A DNA stretch of 53,370 nucleotides from Prevotella sp. (GTDB lineage: Bacteria; Bacteroidota; Bacteroidia; Bacteroidales; Bacteroidaceae): positions 1 to 53,370 of the forward strand of contig JAFSNR010000011.1 in the NCBI GenBank assembly GCA_017443345.1, in the 5' to 3' direction. A model generated the notes under the pieces. The model searched no databases and was not told where the DNA came from. It worked only from the letters and a program-made list of their open reading frames with translations. A program made the position numbers and the translations under genes. Shown piece after piece: positions 9,401 through 17,392 of the stretch. Each line of letters opens with the position of its first letter. The stretch's first letter is position 1.

Positions 9401-10818
9401 CGATAACTGCCATTCAGCGTGATATCATGATAGGTATAGCCATTGTAGTCGAACTGGCTGACGGTTCCATCGACAGTGATATCGTGCTTCTTTTGTTCGC
9501 GAAGTTGTCCTGTCAGGGTGATATTGGTCGACAGTTGTCCGAAGTGCTCATTGGCGAGAATCTGATGCAGGCTGATGCCATCAGTACTCAGCTTACCTTT
9601 GAAGATCTTATCGGAGGTGATATCGAATTGCGTATCGACAGATCCTGCACCAGAACGAATGAGGGTCTTGAGCGATGTGTTGCCCTGAAGCGTACGGTCA
9701 AAGGTTCCTGTGAGTTGGAGGTTTCCGATACGCCTCAGTTCCTGAGGTATCTGAGGGATGATTTTCGAAAGGAAATCGAGACTGTTCTCAGAGAGGTTTA
9801 CATGATTCATCTGCAAGTGCCAGGCAGGCTGTGAGAAGCGTTCTACCCATCCGCTGACAGCGAGGTCGATATCACGTTCCTGAGTGGCGATACGCAACGC
9901 TTGGATGGTGGCCTGTTGATCAGTACCATTGAAGTCTGACTCGATGCTAATCGCTCTTTGAAAGTTCTTGAGCGAAGGCACGAAACATCTTAAATCAGAA
10001 GGTGTTATGTTTGTCTGAGTAATGCTTCCTTTGTATTGGACAGAGCCTGGTGTAAAACCTTTCTCATCCATCCGATAGGTCGCTTGGATGGTGTCAATCT
10101 GCAGTTGGGAACTTGGCATCTGGACGAGCAGTTTGGACAACAGAGCCTCTTTGCGACCTGCTTCGAATCTGAAGCTGATGCGATTGACGAAAAGACCTGA
10201 CTGTTCGACACATCCGAAGCGCTTGACATTCACATTGATGGAGTCGTCAGTCAAGGCGCGTAAGGTGATGTTGGCACTGAGTCCTGCGAACATCATGTGG
10301 GCAGGATTGAATTTGTCTGGTGTCTTGGGTTGGTCGTAGACATCATAGGCCACACTGGAACGACGTATGATCAAGGAATTGATACGCAGGTCGAGTGGGG
10401 TATGAGTGGTGGTATCCTTAGGAGCCAAAGAGTCGAGCACGAACTGGAAATTGTGAGGCGCATCAGCTTTCTGTCGATAGAGTGTCAGACGGGCTCCGAA
10501 GAGTTGGGCTGAGGAGATGGAAATACGTCCATCGATAAGTGTACCAATATCGACTTTTGCAGAGAGGCGTGAGACATTGGCCATTGGCTTCTTGCGCTGA
10601 TCAAGGATCCTGAGGTCATCGATGATGATACGGTTGAAGAAGCCCATATCGACACGTCCAATGGATACCTCTGTACCAAGTTGACGCCCCACTGCATCGG
10701 CCACTTTACTGCCGATGAAGCGCTGCGCTGCAGGAATATGGGAGACACCCATGAGCATCAGATTGATCAGAATGATGCCCCAAATTGTCCAACTGACGAA
10801 ACGTTTGAATAGCTTCAC
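6352..10818 (-). CDS. tamB: TamB-like translocation/assembly protein (AsmA superfamily)
   Basis: Very large (1488 residues) envelope protein expected to bridge inner and outer membranes, in outer membrane assembly or lipid transport. It has one N-terminal signal anchor (about 10-28) and then long stretches of amphipathic beta strands. The conserved DUF490/TamB domain lies near the C-terminus, with FNRGGTIVFGGDPYNAALKL and a tail like other family members (GIGIIMKKDFGRLRELF). The start is GTG, only three nt after a -7 box. The last ~20 residues are read from DNA that also encodes the DMT transporter on the other strand. A 7-bp tandem repeat tract lies in the coding sequence at 7426-7476. Neither tamA nor tsaD is next to it. 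Confidence 0.9.
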   Translation of the reverse strand: MKLFKRFVSWTIWGIILINLMLMGVSHIPAAQRFIGSKVADAVGRQLGTEVSIGRVDMGFFNRIIIDDLRILDQRKKPMANVSRLSAKVDIGTLIDGRISISSAQLFGARLTLYRQKADAPHNFQFVLDSLAPKDTTTHTPLDLRINSLIIRRSSVAYDVYDQPKTPDKFNPAHMMFAGLSANITLRALTDDSINVNVKRFGCVEQSGLFVNRISFRFEAGRKEALLSKLLVQMPSSQLQIDTIQATYRMDEKGFTPGSVQYKGSITQTNITPSDLRCFVPSLKNFQRAISIESDFNGTDQQATIQALRIATQERDIDLAVSGWVERFSQPAWHLQMNHVNLSENSLDFLSKIIPQIPQELRRIGNLQLTGTFDRTLQGNTSLKTLIRSGAGSVDTQFDITSDKIFKGKLSTDGISLHQILANEHFGQLSTNITLTGQLREQKKHDITVDGTVSQFDYNGYTYHDITLNGSYRQGAVSGYFGIDDPHLAAQMQGEITEGVFEDSSQKANKVRLVGEVIHLAPAALHLTEQFGSAVLSGNIDADFTARTLNDAQGSLHVSNFTISATEQQPAYRLDNLMLTSGYDKDIHFLTLKSDFADAEIKGHFDYGSLKQSFTNLIASKLPTLPGLPPVRHTDNNFNLRLIVSKTDWLQRFLGVDIQLRQPLSLQAQVNDLSRIINLEGDFPSFAYNGSWYSDGAIHMTSPAEAIKCDLQLTKLMDNGHHLKINLQADASDNNLTTALKWDNHHPVERMNGELNTIIRLYRNVADKSEAHVRIMPSHVLLNNSKWSVEPSDILYSENRLLVDRFAIHHGDQHIIIDGIASKRAEDSITVDLNDVEVAYILDLVNFHSVEFSGKATGRAHASSLFDKFAASADLDVSDFKFERGRMGVLHAHAKWNQELEQIDIQAVADDGPDAYTDVNGYVSPVHNTIDLAIDAHGTYIDFMHNFTSSFLSHVTGHAEGHTRLSGTLDNINLTGKVVVDGEATVTSLNTTYQLRRDTVVMIPDEIELHRVPIYDRNDHMAYLSGGIHHQHLTNLTFDLSVDAEDLLAFDFNDFGDSSFYGTVYATGKVDIHGRPGEVTINCDVTPESNTVFVYNAANPVSVSRQEFIEWEEDQFTVDSLRLTGNSLRLTDDKSVVNTRITDTDIYINFLINTTPAATVKLLMDANTKDYITLNGEGAIRATFHNKGPFNMFGTYTVERGTYGITIQNIIKKNFTFNRGGTIVFGGDPYNAALKLQAVYTVNGVSLSDLNIGNSFTNNTIRVNCLMNIGGQPNAPQVDFDLEMPTVNADEQQMVRSIINGQQEMNQQVVYLLGIGRFYNQGANNSATGQQTDQTTLAMQSFLSGTLSTQINTLLNQIIKNDNWNFGANISTGNEGWHNAEYEGIINGRMLNNRLLFNGQFGYRDNATRANPSFIGDFDVQYLLFPNGNLALKVYNQTNDRYFTKSSLNTQGIGIIMKKDFGRLRELFTSSRRKGRTFRAVQAPSQKP
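7426..7476. repeat. Heptad tandem repeats inside tamB
   Basis: Seven 7-bp units alternate TGTCAAC and CGTAAAC, with one TGTTTCC variant, followed by TG. The 14- and 21-bp spacings put copies in different reading frames, so one copy encodes FTVD and the others SLRLT. The surrounding frame stays open. This resembles a non-coding repeat that entered or expanded within a gene. Confidence 0.85.
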
Positions 10819-10821
10819 GAG

Positions 10822-10830
10822 GCAAAAATA
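10822..10830 (-). promoter_or_regulatory. tamB -7 promoter box abutting the start codon
   Basis: The minus strand reads TATTTTTGC, then ctc, then the GTG start. With the usual spacing the transcript would begin at the GTG itself. I see no convincing -33 TTG, so the box could be chance in AT-rich DNA. Confidence 0.45.
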
Positions 10831-10869
10831 CTACATTTTATCGTGATTTCGACATTTTTTTTCCTTTTT

Positions 10870-10903
10870 TTTGCTTTGTCTACCAAATTTTTAGTAATTT
10901 TGC
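10870..10903 (+). promoter_or_regulatory. nqr operon promoter
   Basis: TTTG at 10870-10873, a 21-nt spacer, then TAATTTTGC at 10895-10903: a complete Bacteroidota -33/-7 promoter. The nqrA ATG is about 40 nt downstream. Confidence 0.8.
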
Positions 10904-10942
10904 CATCGCTGTGTGCAACTATTCTATCAAACATTTATATAA

Positions 10943-12286
10943 ATGGCAAATGTAATTAAGTTACGCAAAGGCTTGGACATTAACCTTCAAGGCAAGGCTG
11001 AGGAGAAGAAGATCCAGTTGAAGTCGAACGGCAAGTATGCTCTTGTGCCAGATGATTTCGAGGGTGTCACTCCAAAAGTTGTTGTCAAAGAGGGTGATAA
11101 GGTCAAGGCCGGGGATGCTTTGTTTGTCAACAAACAGTATCCTGAAGTGAAGTTTGCCTCGCCAGTGAGCGGTACTGTCCGTGAGGTGGTGCGTGGTGAA
11201 CGGAGAAAAGTGCTCTGCATCAAGGTGGATGCCGATGCCCGGCAGGAGTCTTTGGACTTTGGCAAGAAGGACGTCAGCAGCCTCAATGGCGAGCAAGTGA
11301 TTAATGCTTTGTTGGAAGCGGGAATCTTTGGTTACATCAACCAGTTGCCTTATGCTGTGTCCACTAATCCAAGTGTTCAGCCTAAGGCAATTTTCGTATC
11401 TGCCCTGCGCGACAAACCTCTGGCTGCTGACTTCGAGTACGAGGTACAGGGTCAGGAGGCAGACTTCCAGACAGGTCTTACAGCTCTCTCAAAGATTGCG
11501 AAGACCTATCTCGGCGTAGGCGTTGGCTCTAAGCTGGAGGGTATGAAGGATGCCGAGGTTACTGTTTTCGACGGCAAGTGCCCTGCAGGTAACGTTGGTG
11601 TTCAGGTGAACAACATCGACCCGGTGAACAAGGGTGAGGTTGTATGGACCATCGGCGATCCTACCGTAGTGCTCTTCATCGGACGTCTGTTCAACACAGG
11701 TAAGGTGAACCTCACTCGTACCATCGCTCTCTGTGGTAGTGAGATCAAGAGTCCTGCTTATGTGGATATGCTCGTTGGCGAGGAACTCTCAACACTCCTG
11801 AGTAACAGCTACGATGCATCAAACTCTGTTCGTATCATCAATGGCAACGTGCTCACAGGCAAGCCAACGACGAAGGACGGTTTCCTTGGTGCCCACACTT
11901 CTGAGATCACCGTTATCCCTGAGGGTGACAAGGCCGACGAGATGCTGGGATGGATTCTGCCTCGTTTCAAGCAGTTCTCTGTCAGCCGTAGCTATTTCTC
12001 TTGGCTCTGTGGTAAGAAGCAGTATGCTCTCGATGCCCGTATCAAGGGTGGTGAGCGTCACATGATTATGAGTGGTGAGTACGATAAGGTACTGCCAATG
12101 GATATCTATGGTGAGTATCTCATCAAGGCCATCATCGCTGGCGACATCGATCGTCAGGAGGCTCTGGGTATCTATGAGGTTTCTCCTGAGGACTTTGCTC
12201 TTGCAGAGTTCGTCGACAGCTCTAAGCTCGAACTGCAACGTATTGTTCGTGAAGGTCTTGACATTCTCAGAAAGGAAAATGCGTAA
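10943..12286 (+). CDS. nqrA: Na+-translocating NADH:quinone reductase subunit A
   Basis: First gene of the operon for the six-subunit Na+-NQR, which couples NADH oxidation and quinone reduction to Na+ export at the inner membrane. NqrA is the peripheral subunit on the cytoplasmic side. The 447-residue protein has the N-terminal biotinyl-like region (KEGDKVKAGDALFVNK, about 50-65) and the central domain with GRLFNTG. Length is normal. A full promoter precedes it. The 32-nt spacer to nqrB is built of 8-bp repeats. Confidence 0.96.
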   Translation: MANVIKLRKGLDINLQGKAEEKKIQLKSNGKYALVPDDFEGVTPKVVVKEGDKVKAGDALFVNKQYPEVKFASPVSGTVREVVRGERRKVLCIKVDADARQESLDFGKKDVSSLNGEQVINALLEAGIFGYINQLPYAVSTNPSVQPKAIFVSALRDKPLAADFEYEVQGQEADFQTGLTALSKIAKTYLGVGVGSKLEGMKDAEVTVFDGKCPAGNVGVQVNNIDPVNKGEVVWTIGDPTVVLFIGRLFNTGKVNLTRTIALCGSEIKSPAYVDMLVGEELSTLLSNSYDASNSVRIINGNVLTGKPTTKDGFLGAHTSEITVIPEGDKADEMLGWILPRFKQFSVSRSYFSWLCGKKQYALDARIKGGERHMIMSGEYDKVLPMDIYGEYLIKAIIAGDIDRQEALGIYEVSPEDFALAEFVDSSKLELQRIVREGLDILRKENA

Positions 12287-12292
12287 ATTGTG

Positions 12293-12316
12293 AAATAGTC
12301 AAATAGTCAAATAAAA
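12293..12316 (+). repeat. 8-bp tandem repeat spacer, nqrA-nqrB
   Basis: Three consecutive octamers, AAATAGTC, AAATAGTC and AAATAAAA, end 2 nt before the nqrB ATG. Confidence 0.8.
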
Positions 12317-12318
12317 CA

Positions 12319-13476
12319 ATGAAAGCATTACGAAATTATCTCAATAAGGTAAAGCCGAACTTCGAGGAGGGTGGCAAGCTGCATGCTTTCCGTTCGATAT
12401 TCGACGGCTTCGAGACCTTCCTTTATGTGCCTAACGACACAGCAAAGGCTGGTGGCGTGAACATTCACGACGCCATCGACTCGAAGCGTATTATGAGTAT
12501 GGTGGTCATCGCACTGATGCCCGCTATGCTGTTTGGTATGTACAACATCGGTTACCAGAACTATCTCGCTGCTGGCACACTCGCAACAGCCAGCTTCTGC
12601 GAGATCTTCATGTTTGGTTTCCTTGCTGTGCTGCCAAAGATTCTGGTTAGTTACATCGTAGGTCTGGGCATCGAGTTTGCCTGGGCTCAGTGGAAGGGTG
12701 AGGAGATCCAGGAGGGTTACCTCGTCTCAGGTATCATCATCCCGCTGATCATTCCTATCGGCTGTCCTCTGTGGATGCTGGCTCTGGCTTGTGCCTTCTC
12801 AGTGATCTTCTGTAAGGAGATCTTCGGCGGTACAGGTATGAACATCTTCAACCCCGCTATCGCAGCCCGTATGTTCCTGTTCTTCGCCTATCCTTCAAAG
12901 ATGACTGGTGATACAGTCTGGGTGGCTCAGGACTCTATCTTCGGACTGGGTAACACACTGCCTGACGGCTTCACTGCTGCTACACCACTTGGACAGATGG
13001 CTCAGGGTATCGACCCCAGCGCTTCTATCTGCGATATGATCTGCGGATTCATCCCAGGTTCTATCGGTGAGACATCGCTCATCGCCATTGCTATTGGCGC
13101 AGTCATCCTGTTGTGGGCAGGTATCGCTTCTTGGCGTACGATGCTCAGCGTGTTCGTTGGTGGCGCTATCATGGCTTGCATCTTCGAACAGACTGGTCAG
13201 TCGATGACTTGGTGGCATCACTTCATCCTTGGTGGCTTCGCCTTCGGTGCTGTGTTTATGGCAACAGACCCTGTTACCTCTTGCCGCACCTCTTGTGGCC
13301 AGTATATCTACGGCTTCCTCATTGGTGCTATGGCCATCATCATCCGTGTGATGAATGCTGGTTATCCTGAGGGTATGATGCTCGCCATCTTCTTTGGTAA
13401 TATGTTTGCTCCGACGATCGACCATTTCATCGTTGAGCGCAATATCTCGAAACGCCAGAAAAGATTGAAGAATTGA
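12319..13476 (+). CDS. nqrB: Na+-translocating NADH:quinone reductase subunit B
   Basis: Integral membrane subunit carrying a covalently bound FMN on a threonine and contributing to the Na+ path. The 385-residue protein is strongly hydrophobic. It has a cytoplasmic N-terminus (to about 55) and roughly ten membrane helices. The FMN site lies at ATPLG, about 221-225, where Thr222 is the likely flavin attachment residue in the family's S/A-T-P-L motif. The extreme C-terminal codons are part of an 8-bp repeat array running on into the spacer. Confidence 0.96.
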   Translation: MKALRNYLNKVKPNFEEGGKLHAFRSIFDGFETFLYVPNDTAKAGGVNIHDAIDSKRIMSMVVIALMPAMLFGMYNIGYQNYLAAGTLATASFCEIFMFGFLAVLPKILVSYIVGLGIEFAWAQWKGEEIQEGYLVSGIIIPLIIPIGCPLWMLALACAFSVIFCKEIFGGTGMNIFNPAIAARMFLFFAYPSKMTGDTVWVAQDSIFGLGNTLPDGFTAATPLGQMAQGIDPSASICDMICGFIPGSIGETSLIAIAIGAVILLWAGIASWRTMLSVFVGGAIMACIFEQTGQSMTWWHHFILGGFAFGAVFMATDPVTSCRTSCGQYIYGFLIGAMAIIIRVMNAGYPEGMMLAIFFGNMFAPTIDHFIVERNISKRQKRLKN

Positions 13477-13495
13477 AAAATTGAAGAATTGAAAT
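13464..13495 (+). repeat. 8-bp tandem repeat spacer, nqrB-nqrC
   Basis: Four octamers of the form ATTGAAnn run back to back from the last codons of nqrB to 1 nt before the nqrC ATG. The repeat therefore supplies both the stop codon of nqrB and the leader of nqrC. Confidence 0.85.
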
Positions 13496-13496
13496 T

Positions 13497-14111
13497 ATGG
13501 CTAAGTTAAATACGAATTCTAACGCGTACATTATTATATATAGCGCGGTACTCGTGGTCATCGTTGCCTTCCTGCTGGCATTTGTCTATCAAGCTCTGAA
13601 GCCTATGCAGGATGCTAACGTTGCCCTCGACGTGAAGAAGCAGATTCTCTATTCGCTCAACATTCGCGGCTTAGACGGCTCTGAAGCTGAAGCTAAGTAT
13701 GCTGAGGTTGTGAAAGAAGAGAAAGAACTTGATGGCCAGAAGGTCTATGAGTGCCAGATTGATGGCAAGGACATCCGTGTTGCCAGTCTGAAAGGTATGG
13801 GTCTCTGGGGTGGCATCAGCGGTTATGTGGCTATCGACCCAGAGGGTAAGGTGTTTGGTGCTTACTTCAACCATGAGAGTGAGACAGCTGGTCTCGGTGC
13901 TGAGATCAAGGACTCGCAGGAGTGGCAGGAGAAGTTCATCGGCAAACAGATCTGGGACGAGCAGGGTAACGTTGTTCTCTCAATTGTGAAGAAGGTGGAA
14001 GATCCAGCTACTCAGGTTGATGTGGTGACAGGTGCTACCTTGACTTCTAACGGTGTTGATGCTATGCTGAAAGACGGTTTGAAGAATGTTAAACCTAAAG
14101 CAGAGGAATAA
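13497..14111 (+). CDS. nqrC: Na+-translocating NADH:quinone reductase subunit C
   Basis: Membrane-anchored subunit with a large periplasmic FMN domain. One N-terminal helix (about 12-32) is followed by the FMN-binding domain. The flavinylation motif is VTGATLTS with Thr181 as the expected attachment site; this needs the ApbE flavin transferase, which is not encoded here. At 204 residues it is somewhat shorter than proteobacterial NqrC, as usual in Bacteroidota. Confidence 0.95.
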   Translation: MAKLNTNSNAYIIIYSAVLVVIVAFLLAFVYQALKPMQDANVALDVKKQILYSLNIRGLDGSEAEAKYAEVVKEEKELDGQKVYECQIDGKDIRVASLKGMGLWGGISGYVAIDPEGKVFGAYFNHESETAGLGAEIKDSQEWQEKFIGKQIWDEQGNVVLSIVKKVEDPATQVDVVTGATLTSNGVDAMLKDGLKNVKPKAEE

Positions 14112-14123
14112 TATTTTAATTTT

Positions 14124-14147
14124 TAAATTCTTAAATTTTTAAATTTT
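14124..14147 (+). repeat. 8-bp tandem repeat spacer, nqrC-nqrD
   Basis: Three octamers, TAAATTCT, TAAATTTT and TAAATTTT, end 3 nt before the nqrD ATG. The base sequence is unrelated to the other nqr spacers but the period is the same. Confidence 0.8.
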
Positions 14148-14150
14148 AAT

Positions 14151-14777
14151 ATGGCTTTATTCAGTAAACAAAATAAAGAGGTTTTCACTAACCCGTTGAA
14201 CCTCGATCACCCGATTCTCGGACAGGTATTGGGTATCTGCTCGGCCTTGGCTGTGACTTCACAGTTGAAGCCTGCCATCGTGATGGGTCTTGCTGTAACG
14301 GTGATTACCGCTTTCTCTAACGTAATCATCTCTATCATCCGCAACACCATTCCTAACCGCATCCGTATCGTGGTGCAGCTGGTGGTTGTGGCTGCTCTCG
14401 TAACTATCGTGTCTCAGATTCTGAAGGCTTTCGCCTACGACGTCAGCGTTCAGCTCTCTGTGTATGTAGGTCTGATCATAACCAACTGTATCCTGATGGG
14501 TCGCCTCGAGGCGTTCGCCATGCAGAACAAGCCTTGGCCTTCGTTCCTTGATGGTGTGGGCAACGGTCTTGGCTACGCTATGATTCTGGTCATCGTGGGT
14601 GCTGTTCGTGAGTTGCTCGGACGTGGTACTCTGCTGGGCTTCCAGGTTATTCCTGATGCCTGCTACGACTTCGGCTATGTCAACAATGGTATGATGACGA
14701 TGCCAGCAATGGCGCTCATCCTCGTTGGCTGTGTGATTTGGGTACATCGTGCTTACTTCTACAAGGAAAAGAAATGA
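14151..14777 (+). CDS. nqrD: Na+-translocating NADH:quinone reductase subunit D
   Basis: Integral membrane subunit with six predicted helices, paired with NqrE as an inverted-topology homologue. At 208 residues it has normal length. NCILMGRLEAFAMQNKPWPS and GAVRELLGRG are typical NqrD/RnfE segments. Together with NqrE it holds the membrane-embedded iron centre. It is separated from nqrE by an unusually long, foldable 131-nt spacer. Confidence 0.96.
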   Translation: MALFSKQNKEVFTNPLNLDHPILGQVLGICSALAVTSQLKPAIVMGLAVTVITAFSNVIISIIRNTIPNRIRIVVQLVVVAALVTIVSQILKAFAYDVSVQLSVYVGLIITNCILMGRLEAFAMQNKPWPSFLDGVGNGLGYAMILVIVGAVRELLGRGTLLGFQVIPDACYDFGYVNNGMMTMPAMALILVGCVIWVHRAYFYKEKK

Positions 14778-14786
14778 AGAATTATA

Positions 14787-14899
14787 TTATGAAAGAAATT
14801 AGAATAATGTGAATAATTTAATTCAGAAATAAGAATAATAATTTAATTTCTTAATATTTCTGGGAAAATTTCTGCGTATTATTCATATTTCTTTCATAA
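14787..14899 (+). repeat. Long imperfect hairpin in the nqrD-nqrE spacer
   Basis: Nested inverted repeats: 14787-14799 pairs with 14887-14899 (13 bp), 14810-14817 with 14878-14885 (8 bp), and 14824-14831 with 14855-14862 (8 bp). The spacer is AT-rich, has no ORF and no promoter box, and is the only long gap in the nqr operon. It could be an RNA processing or stability element, or an old insertion. Confidence 0.7.
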
Positions 14900-14908
14900 A
14901 AAAATGAA

Positions 14909-15541
14909 TTGAGTATGGAACATATAATTAGTTTGCTATTTCGTTCGATCTTCGTCGACAATATGATCTTTGCTTTCTTCCTCGGCATGTGCTCATATCT
15001 GGCAGTGTCGAAGACAGTGAAGACCTCTATGGGACTCGGACTCGCTGTGACCTTCGTGTTGACAGTTACCGTTCCCGTGAACTATCTGTTACAGACCAAG
15101 GTGCTGGGTCCTAACTGTCTCGCTGAGGGAGTAGACCTGAGCTACCTGTCGTTTATCCTCTTTATCGCTGTCATCGCAGGTATGGTGCAGCTGGTGGAGA
15201 TGACTGTCGAGAAATACTCGCCATCGCTCTACGCAGCACTGGGTATCTTCCTGCCCCTGATTGCTGTAAACTGTGCCATCATGGGTGCTTCGCTCTTCAT
15301 GCAGCAGCGCATCCTCATGGACCCATCTAACTCTCAGGCCATCACCTCTATCCTCGATGCTGTTGTCTATGGCTTCGGCTCTGGTATCGGTTGGACGCTG
15401 GCCATCGTGGCAATGGGTGCCATTCGTGAGAAGATGCAGTACAGCGACGTTCCCAAGCCCCTTCAGGGCCTCGGCATCGTGTTTATCACTGTAGGTCTCA
15501 TGGCTATGGCGATGATGTGTTTCTCTGGACTAAATATTTGA
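14909..15541 (+). CDS. nqrE: Na+-translocating NADH:quinone reductase subunit E
   Basis: Integral membrane subunit, 210 residues and six helices, homologous to RnfA and partner of Nqr[16 protein letters not shown] is the conserved cysteine-bearing segment that helps hold the iron centre with NqrD. The ATG at 14915 (second Met, MEHIIS) could also serve as start. Only 6 nt separate it from nqrF. Confidence 0.95.
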   Translation: MSMEHIISLLFRSIFVDNMIFAFFLGMCSYLAVSKTVKTSMGLGLAVTFVLTVTVPVNYLLQTKVLGPNCLAEGVDLSYLSFILFIAVIAGMVQLVEMTVEKYSPSLYAALGIFLPLIAVNCAIMGASLFMQQRILMDPSNSQAITSILDAVVYGFGSGIGWTLAIVAMGAIREKMQYSDVPKPLQGLGIVFITVGLMAMAMMCFSGLNI

Positions 15542-15547
15542 TAAGGT

Positions 15548-16816
15548 ATGGCACAGTTTATAGCATATAGTATTGGAGTTTTCCTTCTGGTAATCATCCT
15601 GCTGGTGATTATCCTGCTGGTAGCAAAGAAGTATCTGAGTCCCAGCGGCAATGTGAATATCGAGATCAATGGCGACCGTACCATCTCTGTAGCCCAGGGC
15701 AACAACCTGATGGCGACACTCAACCAGAACGGCATCTTCCTGCCTTCTGCCTGCGGTGGTAAGGCCTCTTGCGGACAGTGTAAGGTACAGGTTCTTGAGG
15801 GTGGGGGCGAGATCCTCGACTCTGAGAAGCCTCACTTCACACGTAAGCAGATCAAGGACCACTGGCGCTTAGGTTGTCAGTGTAAGGTGAAGGGCGACCT
15901 GAAGATCCACGTAGACGAGAGTATTCTCGGCGTTAAGGAGTACGAGTGTACCGTTATCTCCAACAAGAACGTGGCTACCTTCATCAAGGAGTTCAAGGTA
16001 CAGCTGCCTCCGGGCGAACACATGGACTTCCTGCCTGGCTCTTACGCTCAGATTAAGATTCCTAAGTTCGACTGCATCGACTACGATAAGGACATCGACA
16101 AGAGCCTCATTGGCGACGAGTATCTGCCATCATGGGAGAAGTTCGGTCTGTTCCCACTGAAGTGTAAGAACCCCGAGGATACCATCCGTGCCTACTCAAT
16201 GGCCAACTATCCTGCCGAGGGTGATGTCTTCATGCTGACAGTACGTATCGCTACACCTCCGTTCAAGCCCGACCGCAGCGGCTTCATGGATGTGAACCCA
16301 GGTATCGCCTCATCTTATATCTTCTCGCTGAAACCCGGCGACAAGGTGATCATGAGCGGACCTTTCGGCGATTTCCACCCACACTTCGACTCGAAGAAGG
16401 AGATGATCTGGGTTGGTGGTGGTGCCGGTATGGCTCCTCTGCGCGCTCAGATCATGCACATGACCAAGACTCTGCACACCACAGATCGCGAGATGCACTA
16501 CTTCTACGGAGCACGCGCCCTCAACGAGGTGTTCTATCTCGACGACTTCCTCGGCCTGGAGAAGGAGTATCCGAACTTCCACTTCCATCTGGCTCTCGAC
16601 CGTCCGGATCCGGCAGCCGATGCTGCAGGCGTGAAGTATACCGCAGGTTTCGTTCATCAGGTGATGCTCAACACCTACCTGAAGGACCACGAGGCTCCAG
16701 AGGATGTAGAGTACTACATGTGTGGTCCTGGTCCGATGTCAGCAGCTGTAGTATCCATGCTCGATTCCCTCGGCGTCGATCCCGAATCTATCATGTACGA
16801 TAACTTCGGAGGATAG
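15548..16816 (+). CDS. nqrF: Na+-translocating NADH:quinone reductase subunit F
   Basis: Electron-input subunit that oxidises NADH through FAD and a 2Fe-2S cluster. An N-terminal membrane helix (about 4-26) precedes a ferredoxin domain with cluster cysteines 69, 75, 78 and 110. The FAD/NAD reductase module follows with RAYSMANYP for FAD and GGGAGMAPLRAQ for NADH. At 422 residues it has normal length. It completes nqrA-F in canonical order. Confidence 0.97.
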   Translation: MAQFIAYSIGVFLLVIILLVIILLVAKKYLSPSGNVNIEINGDRTISVAQGNNLMATLNQNGIFLPSACGGKASCGQCKVQVLEGGGEILDSEKPHFTRKQIKDHWRLGCQCKVKGDLKIHVDESILGVKEYECTVISNKNVATFIKEFKVQLPPGEHMDFLPGSYAQIKIPKFDCIDYDKDIDKSLIGDEYLPSWEKFGLFPLKCKNPEDTIRAYSMANYPAEGDVFMLTVRIATPPFKPDRSGFMDVNPGIASSYIFSLKPGDKVIMSGPFGDFHPHFDSKKEMIWVGGGAGMAPLRAQIMHMTKTLHTTDREMHYFYGARALNEVFYLDDFLGLEKEYPNFHFHLALDRPDPAADAAGVKYTAGFVHQVMLNTYLKDHEAPEDVEYYMCGPGPMSAAVVSMLDSLGVDPESIMYDNFGG

Positions 16817-16821
16817 TTCTC

Positions 16822-17286
16822 ATGACTCAATTGACGGAAGAACAACATAAGGCGCAGATGGACGATATGAAGTCGTTCGATGAGCAGATGCCCTGCGTCG
16901 GGATATTTTGGTATGACCCAGAGGATAAGGCATTCTTTGGCGTCAGGAAGCAGGAATTGACTCCCAAACAGGTGGAGGAAGCTGCTGATAAGGGTATTCC
17001 TTTTATCAATTATCCCCATTTGCACCGTCAAGTCTGGGCGAAAGAATACTTTCGTGCTCAGGCCAAGCATGAGGATACGAAATTTAAAGGCGATTATACG
17101 CAGATTCCCCGTGGGCGTGTTTCTTGGAGCATCGATAAGTTTATTGTACTTGTCGGACATTGGGCTGAGCCTATTCTTGACGAGTTGACGGAGTTGATCG
17201 AAAAGGAGTTTTCTCTCCCGTATTTTGAATATGTCTATGACGAGCATTGGGATTTAGGCCACGGCTGGTCAGGTGACATGCCTTAA
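16822..17286 (+). CDS. Conserved small protein of unknown function after nqrF
   Basis: I do not recognise the family. The 154-residue protein is soluble, acidic and rich in aromatic residues (GIFWYDPED, INYPHLHRQVW, RGRVSWSIDKFIVLVGHW), with no signal peptide or membrane segment. It starts 6 nt after nqrF and precedes the operon terminator, so it is probably co-transcribed with the Na+-NQR genes. That linkage alone does not establish a role in the complex. Confidence 0.8.
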   Translation: MTQLTEEQHKAQMDDMKSFDEQMPCVGIFWYDPEDKAFFGVRKQELTPKQVEEAADKGIPFINYPHLHRQVWAKEYFRAQAKHEDTKFKGDYTQIPRGRVSWSIDKFIVLVGHWAEPILDELTELIEKEFSLPYFEYVYDEHWDLGHGWSGDMP

Positions 17287-17291
17287 TGATT

Positions 17292-17328
17292 ATAAAGAGC
17301 GAAAACAATAAACGTTTTCGCTCTTTAT
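17292..17328 (+). terminator. nqr operon terminator
   Basis: A perfect 15-bp stem (17292-17306 with 17314-17328) has a 7-nt loop and starts 5 nt after the preceding stop codon. Its 3' side is AT-rich rather than a pure T run. Confidence 0.8.
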
Positions 17329-17338
17329 ATATAAAATA

Positions 17339-17371
17339 TTTGGAGAATTCCAATAAAATCCTTATCTTTGC
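17339..17371 (+). promoter_or_regulatory. Promoter of the MNT/HEPN pair
   Basis: TTTG at 17339-17342, a 20-nt spacer, and TATCTTTGC at 17363-17371. The pair therefore has its own promoter directly after the nqr terminator. Confidence 0.8.
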
Positions 17372-17392
17372 CCCAAAAATAAACAAAGATTC

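Noticed and set aside
12293-14150. Short regular repeats as a possible CRISPR array
   Set aside because: Units are 8 bp with no unique spacers, and no cas genes are present.
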